A stretch of DNA of 32,637 nucleotides from an uncultured Shinella sp. (GTDB lineage Bacteria > Pseudomonadota > Alphaproteobacteria > Rhizobiales > Rhizobiaceae), in NCBI RefSeq assembly GCF_946479415.1, contig NZ_CAMLFY010000046.1, forward strand, positions 1-32,637, written 5' to 3'. A program made the position numbers and the translations under genes. Within the stretch, counting starts at the first letter, position 1. Every line of letters begins with the position of its first letter. This document shows positions 16,628 to 23,408 of the stretch, piece after piece. The notes under the pieces are model-generated. The model saw nothing but the letters and a program-made list of their open reading frames with translations, ran no database searches and had not been told where the DNA came from.

Positions 16628-16652
16628 TTCCGCTTTCGGCCCTAAGCGGACA
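16628..16652 (-). repeat. Short intergenic repeat, inverted copy, overlapping the end of the nucleotidyltransferase gene
   Basis: Read on the minus strand it has TGTCCGC, an 11-bp spacer and AGCGGAA, the same frame and spacing as the copies at 17463 and 18124, though the spacer differs. It contains the stop codon of the nucleotidyltransferase gene. Confidence 0.6.
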
Positions 16653-17424
16653 TTGCGTGATTGACTTTTGACGTCAGCTCTTCGGCCAAGCACTCCATCC
16701 CATCCTGATGACTGCTCCAGTTGTCGTCGACTTCGCCAAGATACGCTCGCCTCGCATGATTCAGCGTCATGGCGCTTCTTTCGCTAAGTTGGGGTATCGC
16801 CCAACTGGCAGCTTCGTCCTTGCTGACGAAGGTCCCGTTTTCGGCGGTGTACCAAATTCGTGACAGCGTCAAAAGAACATTGCGGGTATCCTCGCGCAGG
16901 CCTCCCAACAACTCAGGGAGCAGTTCGCGCATAGCGTTTCGAACGTCGATCATAGGAATGACGGGCAGAAACGCATCTCTATCCGGCCCGAACAGCGCAA
17001 TCGCTTCTTGTTGGGCTTGGGCGAGAACCAGAGTGAACTCAGCATTTTGCGCTGGCATGGACGTCTCGCCTGCCTCAAAGGCATCGCGAAGCCATTCACC
17101 AAATATGTATTCCGCTCGGGCCGGAAAAAGACCTGCGGCCAAGTCGGTGCGGCTGAAAACCATGACTTCGAGACAGCGTAGCCCGCCCGGCGTTGAAGGA
17201 TGGCGGCCGGAAAGCTTGAGAAGCGACGAAGATAGCGTCGCTCTTTCGCTCCGGGTCATTCGGCGATCCACGACGGCAAGCAGGTCGATATCGCTTTGGG
17301 GCCGGAGCCCCCCGGAAACCGCCGAACCATGCAGATAGACCGCACGCAGGCCATCTGCGAGACTGTCGCGCAACGCTGCCATTGCCGCCGGCACTTGCTC
17401 AGATTGGTCCAGCACTGTCTGCAT
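16642..17424 (-). CDS. AadA-like aminoglycoside nucleotidyltransferase, ANT(3'')(9) type
   Basis: The 260-residue product closely follows the AadA layout (about 260 residues). The nucleotidyltransferase domain has LHGSAVSGGLRPQSDIDLLAV, with G33-S34 and metal ligands D45/D47, and E86 aligns with the catalytic base of AadA (Glu87). FGEW (W111) and the C-terminal block RNVLLTLSRIWYTA (W191) match the drug-binding helical domain. AadA adenylylates streptomycin and spectinomycin; that activity here is inferred. CGGAG lies 7 nt before the ATG. GC content is lower than in the neighbours. Its final residues and TAG stop lie within a repeat. It is divergent from the kinase gene, and both look acquired. 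It could also act on another alcohol or aminocyclitol. Confidence 0.85.
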   Translation of the reverse strand: MQTVLDQSEQVPAAMAALRDSLADGLRAVYLHGSAVSGGLRPQSDIDLLAVVDRRMTRSERATLSSSLLKLSGRHPSTPGGLRCLEVMVFSRTDLAAGLFPARAEYIFGEWLRDAFEAGETSMPAQNAEFTLVLAQAQQEAIALFGPDRDAFLPVIPMIDVRNAMRELLPELLGGLREDTRNVLLTLSRIWYTAENGTFVSKDEAASWAIPQLSERSAMTLNHARRAYLGEVDDNWSSHQDGMECLAEELTSKVNHAMSA

Positions 17425-17462
17425 ATCAACTCCGTCTCGGCGTAACCACTATATCAAAACGC

Positions 17463-17501
17463 GTGTCCGCAATTGGCGCGAAGCGGAAGGCGGCATTCGG
17501 C
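17463..17501 (+). repeat. 39-bp repeat, copy 1, left of the kinase gene
   Basis: 38 of 39 bases match the direct copy at 18124-18162, 661 bp away. The shared core is TGTCCGC or TGCCCGC, then an 11-bp spacer, then AGCGGAA, followed by GGCGGCATTCGGC. This copy lies in the divergent promoter region between the nucleotidyltransferase and kinase genes. Confidence 0.85.
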
Positions 17502-17587
17502 TCATTGCGATCATCTGTAGGACATCACTTCGGACGTAGAATGCGTGCTCAACCGAATGCGTAGCGTTTAGAGCTAGGTGAGGCAGG

Positions 17588-18118
17588 ATGGCCATCAAGA
17601 ACTATCTGATCGAAGGGGTCTCCGGCGCAGGGAAGACATCTGTCGCCACAGAATTGCAGCGACGAGGCTATCAGGTTTTGCACGGTGATCGTGAGCTTGC
17701 TTACAAGGGTGATCCCATTACCGCAGAGCCTATTGATCTGTCGGCGCTCGATAAGGACAGCCTCGATTTCACCTTTGGGCATCGGCATCACATCTGGGAT
17801 GTCGGCAGAGTGGAAAAGGCGATAGAAGACAAAAGCCATTCGATCTCTTTCTTCTGTGGTGGATCGAGGAACGTCTCCAGCTTCATTCACCTGTTCAATG
17901 CTGTCTTCGTCCTTGATATCGATGCAGAGACGCTGAGGAAGCGCCTTAGCGTCCGACCGGAAGACGAGTTTGGTGGTAAGCTGGAGGAACAGGAATTCGT
18001 TTTGCAGTTACTCGCTACAAAAGAAGATATCCCCCTCAATGCCATCGTCATTGATGCCACCGCCCCGTTATCGGATGTTGTCGACGACATCCTTTCGCTA
18101 TCCCTGCCGTCCGTTTGA
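17588..18118 (+). CDS. Small P-loop NTPase/kinase of unknown substrate
   Basis: The 176-residue product has a Walker A loop G10-VSGA-G15-K16-T17 and the fold of small nucleoside or shikimate-like kinases: HGDRELAYKGDP after the second strand, a hydrophobic strand AVFVLDIDAETLRKRL with a lid-type arginine (R-x-S-V-R), and a C-terminal VIDATAPLSDVVDDIL typical of cytidylate-kinase-like proteins. GGTGAGGCAGG before the ATG is a good ribosome binding site. Its GC content and codon choice are less GC-biased than in the flanking core genes. It lies between two direct 39-bp repeats and beside an AadA-like gene, so a small-molecule (perhaps antibiotic) kinase is conceivable but unproven. Confidence 0.8.
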   Translation: MAIKNYLIEGVSGAGKTSVATELQRRGYQVLHGDRELAYKGDPITAEPIDLSALDKDSLDFTFGHRHHIWDVGRVEKAIEDKSHSISFFCGGSRNVSSFIHLFNAVFVLDIDAETLRKRLSVRPEDEFGGKLEEQEFVLQLLATKEDIPLNAIVIDATAPLSDVVDDILSLSLPSV

Positions 18119-18123
18119 GGTCT

Positions 18124-18162
18124 GTGCCCGCAATTGGCGCGAAGCGGAAGGCGGCATTCGGC
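18124..18162 (+). repeat. 39-bp repeat, copy 2, right of the kinase gene
   Basis: Direct copy of 17463-17501 with a single mismatch, placed in the gap where the kinase and LysR genes converge. It could mark the edge of a mobile or recombining segment, or simply belong to a dispersed intergenic repeat family. Confidence 0.85.
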
Positions 18163-18178
18163 CCGAAGCTGCCGTGGA

Positions 18179-19060
18179 TCATGCGCTTGCGAGATGGTCA
18201 AACAGGTCTTTTGCAACGGGCGGCACATCGCGGCTCGCGGCGATGCAGACCGAGAGATGCCGCCGTGCCCATGTGTCTGCCAGCGGCGTTACGGAGAGAC
18301 GGGATGTGCGCTTGCACCTTCTGGCGATCGTCTCTGGAACGATGGCAATACCAACGCCGGCGCCTGCTGCTGCGCATATGCTTTCGAATGTGCGCAGCCT
18401 GATCCGGTATCGCAGCTTCATCGCAAGCCTGTCCGCCTGGGCATCGATATGATCCTGCAGCGCGCCGCGCTCCAAGCCGACGAAATATTCTTCACCGATC
18501 TGCGCGAACCGAACTTCTTTTTCGGCGCCAAGCCAATGGGCCTGGGCAGAAACCACGGCAAGCTTGCTCACGGCGAAGGGCTTGAGAAGGAGCTCCTCGT
18601 TGGTGGCCGCGTCCGACAACACGCCTATATCTGCAAAACCTGCCGCGACACTGCGTGCGATCTCATGGCTCTGGCGCTCGCGGAGCTCGACATCGACCTG
18701 AGAATGGGCAGCAAGCCAGGGCGACAGCCGTGTGGGAAGGGTTTCAACGATAGCCGCCGTGTTGGCAACGACACGAATGGTCGCCCGTATGCCCTTTGCA
18801 TAGAGGCTCAGTTCCCCACGCATCAAAGCGGCCTGGTTGAGTATTTCGCGGGCATGGTGGGAAAGTGCCTCGCCCGCCTCCGTCAGCACGACACCTCGGC
18901 GCCCCCTCTGCAAGAGGCGAACCCTTCCCGTCGCCTCCATTTCCCTCAAGCGATCGCTGGCCGCAGCAAGAGAAAGGCCGACATCGGCTGCTCCATGGGT
19001 GATGCTGCCGGCATCCGCGACGGCGAGAAAGAGGCGAAGATCGGTGAAGTCGAAGCGCAT
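18179..19060 (-). CDS. LysR family transcriptional regulator
   Basis: The 293-residue product has the LysR winged helix-turn-helix at residues 5-60 (DLRLFLAVADAGSITHGAADVGLSLAAASDRLREME, RLLQRGRRGVVLTEAGEAL) and a two-lobe effector-binding domain (ATIRVVANTAAIVETLP onward, and FESICAAAGAGVGIAIVPETIA near the second lobe). LysR proteins usually activate a divergent target gene with a small-molecule coinducer. The divergent gene is a TSUP exporter, and a 31-bp dyad lies in the 98-bp gap. The exporter is therefore the probable target and its substrate, perhaps an organic or sulfur-containing anion, the probable inducer. Confidence 0.92.
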   Translation of the reverse strand: MRFDFTDLRLFLAVADAGSITHGAADVGLSLAAASDRLREMEATGRVRLLQRGRRGVVLTEAGEALSHHAREILNQAALMRGELSLYAKGIRATIRVVANTAAIVETLPTRLSPWLAAHSQVDVELRERQSHEIARSVAAGFADIGVLSDAATNEELLLKPFAVSKLAVVSAQAHWLGAEKEVRFAQIGEEYFVGLERGALQDHIDAQADRLAMKLRYRIRLRTFESICAAAGAGVGIAIVPETIARRCKRTSRLSVTPLADTWARRHLSVCIAASRDVPPVAKDLFDHLASA

Positions 19061-19078
19061 CCTCCGATGCTACAGGCG

Positions 19079-19109
19079 ATTGAGCCTTCGGTCCAGACGA
19101 AGGCTCAAT
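19079..19109. promoter_or_regulatory. 31-bp perfect dyad, putative LysR binding site
   Basis: Arms ATTGAGCCTTCG and CGAAGGCTCAAT match perfectly around a 7-nt centre. The site begins 19 bp upstream of the LysR start and ends 49 bp upstream of the exporter start, the classic place for an autoregulatory LysR box. As RNA it would also form a 12-bp hairpin. Confidence 0.7.
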
Positions 19110-19158
19110 ACGGGAACGCCGCATTGTGCATGGCGTTGCAAGGCGTATGAGAGAGGTC

Positions 19159-19908
19159 ATGACCGACCTTTCGATCTCGACCCTGCTCGCCCTCCTGGCG
19201 ACCTTCTTTGCCGCCGGAACGGTCAAAGGGGTGACCGGCATGGGGCTCCCGACCGTGGCCATGGGAATATTGGGCAGTCTGCTGTCACCGCTCGCGGCAG
19301 CATCGTTGCTCATCATTCCGTCCTTTGTGACGAATGTCTGGCAGTTGCTCGCGGGACCGAGCTTCATGGGCATCGTGCGCAGGCTCTGGACGATGATGGC
19401 GGGTGTGGTCGCCGGAACGCTCGGCAGTGCCTCGATGCTGACAGGCGCGGATACCCGCCTAAGCACGTTTCTGCTGGGGCTGGCGCTCACCGCGTATGCC
19501 GTCTACACGCTGTTCGCAAAGCCCTACCGGATTGCCCGACGACATGAACGCTGGCTCTCGCCGGTGCTTGGAACAGCAACCGGCTTCATCGCGGGCGCAA
19601 CGGGTGTGTTCGTCATCCCGGCCGTGCCCTATGTGCAGGCGCTCGGTTTCGACAGGGACGATCTCGTCCAGGCGCTCGGCCTTTCGTTCACGGTCTCAAC
19701 GGTCGCCCTCGCAATCGGACTGGCAATACAAGGCGCGTTTCATCTCGACGGGGTGACGCTTTCGGCTCTCGCCGTCGTTCCGGCTTTGATGGGAATGTGG
19801 GCCGGGCAATATATCAGGCGGGCCGTCACGCCAGCCATGTTCAAACGCTGCTTCCTGAGCGCGCTTGCGCTTCTGGGAGCCGAGATGATGTTGCGGGGCA
19901 TCTGGTAG
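19159..19908 (+). CDS. TSUP (TauE/SafE) family anion exporter
   Basis: The 249-residue membrane protein has about eight hydrophobic helices and the internal repeat of the TauE/SafE family: FFAAGTVKGVTGMGLPTVAMGILGSL in the first half and LGTATGFIAGATGVFVIPAVPYVQALGF in the second, both with the family's G-x-T/G motifs. Members move sulfite, sulfoacetate, taurine-derived or other organic anions across the inner membrane. ATG 19159 is favoured because GAGAGG lies just upstream; ATGs at 19126 and 19147 are in frame but lack a ribosome binding site. Divergent LysR control suggests substrate-induced export or uptake. Confidence 0.87.
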   Translation: MTDLSISTLLALLATFFAAGTVKGVTGMGLPTVAMGILGSLLSPLAAASLLIIPSFVTNVWQLLAGPSFMGIVRRLWTMMAGVVAGTLGSASMLTGADTRLSTFLLGLALTAYAVYTLFAKPYRIARRHERWLSPVLGTATGFIAGATGVFVIPAVPYVQALGFDRDDLVQALGLSFTVSTVALAIGLAIQGAFHLDGVTLSALAVVPALMGMWAGQYIRRAVTPAMFKRCFLSALALLGAEMMLRGIW

Positions 19909-19938
19909 TCCACGCTCTGGAATGTCCGGTATTCGCGC

Positions 19939-19976
19939 ATTCCGGATGCAAAACCGCTTCGCACTTTTTCCGGAAT
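19939..19976. repeat. Rhizobial-type intergenic palindromic element before the ABC-F gene
   Basis: ATTCCGG at the left and CCGGAAT at the right bracket a core containing AACCGCTTCGCACTTTT. Elements with this core are, as far as I recall, scattered through rhizobial intergenic regions. Here it sits immediately upstream of the putative ABC-F promoter. Confidence 0.5.
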
Positions 19977-19987
19977 TGCTCTATAGA
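19958..19987 (+). promoter_or_regulatory. Putative promoter of the ABC-F gene, possibly giving a leaderless mRNA
   Basis: TTCGCA (19958-19963) and TATAGA (19982-19987) are 18 bp apart. Transcription would start about 7 nt after the -10, at or next to ATG 19994. A perfect 12-bp palindrome GCTCTATAGAGC covers the -10 (19978-19989). No Shine-Dalgarno sequence is visible before the ATG. Confidence 0.35.
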
Positions 19988-19993
19988 GCCGGC

Positions 19994-21880
19994 ATGATCA
20001 CGATTTCCGGCCTCACCGCCCGCATTGCCGGGCGTCTTCTCATCGATAACGCCTCCCTTTCGCTGCCGAGCGGCGTGAAGGTGGGCCTCGTCGGGCGCAA
20101 CGGCACCGGCAAGTCGACGCTGTTCCGCGTCATCACCGGCCAGCTCGCCTCGGAAGCCGGCACCGTCACGATGCCGAAGAATGCGCGTATCGGCCAGGTG
20201 GCGCAGGAAGCGCCGGGCACGGACGAATCGCTGATCGAGATCGTGCTTTCCGCCGACAAGGAGCGCGCGAGCCTCCTCAAGGAAGCGGAAACGGCTGATG
20301 ATCCGCACCGGATCGCCGAAATCCAGACGCGGCTCACGGATATCGGGGCGCATTCCGCGGAATCACGCGCGGCGAGCATTCTCGCCGGCCTCGGCTTCGA
20401 TCACGAGGCGCAGCTTCGCCCGGCAAAGAGCTTCTCCGGCGGCTGGCGCATGCGTGTGGCGCTGGCGGCCGTGCTGTTTTCCGAGCCGGACCTGCTTTTG
20501 CTCGACGAACCGACCAACTATCTCGACCTCGAAGGCACATTGTGGCTGGAAGACTATGTGCGGCGCTATCCGCACACCGTCATCATCATCAGCCACGACC
20601 GCGATCTCCTGAACACCGCCGTCAACGCCATCGTGCATCTCGATCAGCAGAAGCTGACCTTCTATCGCGGCTCTTATGACCAGTTCGAGCGCCAGAAGGC
20701 CGAGAACGACGAGTTGCAGATGAAGGCCAAGGCCAAAAACGAGGCCGCGCGCAAACATCTGCAGAGCTTCATCGATCGCTTCAAGGCCAAGGCCACCAAG
20801 GCCAAGCAGGCGCAGAGCCGCGTGAAGGCGCTGGAGCGCATGGGCACGGTGGCGGCCGTCATCGAGACGCATGTCCAGCCGATCACCTTCCCGGAGCCGG
20901 AAAAGCAGCCGGCCTCGCCGATCATCGCCATCGAGGGCGGCGCGGTGGGCTATACGCCCGGGCAGCCGATCCTCAAGCAGATCAATCTGCGCATCGACAA
21001 TGACGACCGCATCGCGCTGCTCGGCTCGAACGGCAACGGCAAGTCGACCTTCGCGAAGTTCATCTCGGGACGGCTGGAGGCCGAGACGGGCGCGGTCAAG
21101 CGCGCGCCGGGCCTGAAGATCGGCTTCTTCGCGCAGCACCAGCTGGACGACCTCATTCCCGACCAGTCACCCGTCGAGCATGTGCGCCGGCTGATGCCGG
21201 AAGCGCCGGAAGCCAAGGTGCGCGCCCGTGTTGCCCAGATGGGCCTTGCGACGGAAAAGATGGCGACGGCCGCCAAGGACCTTTCCGGCGGCGAGAAGGC
21301 ACGTCTGCTGATGGGCCTTGCCGCCTTCGACGCGCCGAACCTGCTGATCCTCGACGAACCGACGAACCATCTCGACATCGACAGCCGCCGCGCGCTGATC
21401 GAGGCGCTGAACGACTATGAAGGCGCCGTCATCCTGATCTCGCACGACCGCCACCTCATCGAGGCGACCGTCGACCGGCTTTGGCTGGTCAACAACGGCA
21501 CCGTCAAAACCTTCGACGGCGACATGGAGGAATATCGCAGCCTCATCGTCCAGTCGCCCAAGAAGGACGACAAGGACAAGGCCTCCTCCAACGGCGATAC
21601 GGCCAACAAGGCCGACCAGCGCAAGGCCAATGCCGACCGCCGCGCGCAGTTTGCGCCGCTGAAGAAAAAGATCAACGAAATCGAATCCCTGACGGCAAAA
21701 CTGCACAAGCAGATTCAGCTTCTTGATACGGAGCTTGCAGATCCCGTCCTCTATGAAAAGAGCCCGGCCAAGGCCGCCGAGAAGGCAAAACTGCGCTCGA
21801 TGGCCGTCGACAAGCTGAACAACGCCGAGGAACAGTGGCTGGAGCTTTCGGCGGAATACGAGGAGGCGATGGCCGGCTGA
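19994..21880 (+). CDS. ABC-F family ATPase (Uup/YheS-like)
   Basis: The 628-residue soluble protein has two ABC ATPase domains and no membrane helices. Domain 1 has Walker A GRNGTGKST (34-42), signature SGGWRMRVALA, Walker B LLLLDEPTNYLDL and switch HDRD. Domain 2 has GSNGNGKST, LSGGEKARLL, LLILDEPTNHLD and SHDRH. The charged linker between them (FERQKAENDELQMKAKAKNEAARKH...KAKATKAKQAQSR region) is the P-site tRNA interaction motif typical of ABC-F factors. A lysine-rich C-terminal coiled coil (KKINEIESLTAKLHKQIQLLD) follows. ABC-F proteins act on the ribosome in translation quality control or antibiotic protection. The start was placed where the first strand MITISGL begins; an upstream ATG at 19946 lies inside a repeat. 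Confidence 0.92.
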   Translation: MITISGLTARIAGRLLIDNASLSLPSGVKVGLVGRNGTGKSTLFRVITGQLASEAGTVTMPKNARIGQVAQEAPGTDESLIEIVLSADKERASLLKEAETADDPHRIAEIQTRLTDIGAHSAESRAASILAGLGFDHEAQLRPAKSFSGGWRMRVALAAVLFSEPDLLLLDEPTNYLDLEGTLWLEDYVRRYPHTVIIISHDRDLLNTAVNAIVHLDQQKLTFYRGSYDQFERQKAENDELQMKAKAKNEAARKHLQSFIDRFKAKATKAKQAQSRVKALERMGTVAAVIETHVQPITFPEPEKQPASPIIAIEGGAVGYTPGQPILKQINLRIDNDDRIALLGSNGNGKSTFAKFISGRLEAETGAVKRAPGLKIGFFAQHQLDDLIPDQSPVEHVRRLMPEAPEAKVRARVAQMGLATEKMATAAKDLSGGEKARLLMGLAAFDAPNLLILDEPTNHLDIDSRRALIEALNDYEGAVILISHDRHLIEATVDRLWLVNNGTVKTFDGDMEEYRSLIVQSPKKDDKDKASSNGDTANKADQRKANADRRAQFAPLKKKINEIESLTAKLHKQIQLLDTELADPVLYEKSPAKAAEKAKLRSMAVDKLNNAEEQWLELSAEYEEAMAG

Positions 21881-21936
21881 CCCCGGCTACGCCATTTCAA
21901 GAAACGCTCAAAAAACAGGCAGATAGCGGGTTGCTC

Positions 21937-21957
21937 CGTCTAAGACGAAAGTCGTAG
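21937..21957 (+). promoter_or_regulatory. Candidate regulator site upstream of the TRAP binding-protein gene
   Basis: This 21-bp stretch with core TAAGACGAAAGTCG shares 17 of 21 bases, in the same plus-strand orientation, with 25864-25884 upstream of dctQ. It lies about 120 nt before the takP-like start. Confidence 0.45.
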
Positions 21958-21993
21958 CAGGCCTGTTCCGCGTTCTTTGCCACCTTGGCTTGA

Positions 21994-23181
<1,188 letters not shown>

Positions 23182-23203
23182 GCGGCTGTCACAAGCGAAA
23201 ATG

Positions 23204-23235
23204 AAAACCCCGGAGCAGCGATGCTCCGGGGTTTT
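23204..23235 (+). terminator. Rho-independent terminator of the TRAP binding-protein gene
   Basis: A perfect 14-bp stem (AAAACCCCGGAGCA / TGCTCCGGGGTTTT) with a GCGA loop is followed by TTTTGTTTG. It is one of the strongest terminators in the window, 23 bp after the stop codon. Confidence 0.93.
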
Positions 23236-23249
23236 GTTTGGGCAGAAGG

Positions 23250-23390
23250 CCCCTCCCTAAATCCCTCCCCACAAGGGGGAGGGACTTAACGTGCGGCACG
23301 CTCGGCGTGAAATTGCAGGCAATGAGCGCGCTTCCAGCCTTTCTCCCCCCTTGTGGGGGAGATGCCCGGCAGGGCAGAGAGGGTCTTCCT
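23250..23390. repeat. RIME-like intergenic mosaic element
   Basis: The left part contains CTCCCCACAAGGGGGAG and the right part CTCCCCCCTTGTGGGGGAG; each is nearly palindromic and they are near reverse complements of each other. The right part continues as GATGCCCGGCAGGGCAGAG. This matches my memory of the RIME elements scattered through rhizobial genomes. It fills the gap between the convergent TRAP genes, and no gene is supported inside. Confidence 0.7.
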
Positions 23391-23408
23391 ATCCGACATC
23401 CCTGCCCC

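Noticed and set aside
18115..18402. Small open frames beginning inside the 39-bp repeats (A-I-G-A-K-R-K-A-A-F-G peptides)
   Set aside because: The repeat happens to be open in one frame. The frames continue antisense into LysR or non-coding DNA and have no supporting signals.
18179..19150. A 338-codon plus-strand open frame opposite the LysR gene
   Set aside because: The minus strand encodes a complete LysR protein with a helix-turn-helix and effector domain; the plus frame is its shadow.
23250..23390. Possible CRISPR-like or tRNA-like structure
   Set aside because: The palindromic pieces are only two, inverted to each other and without regular spacers, so a rhizobial intergenic element explains them better.
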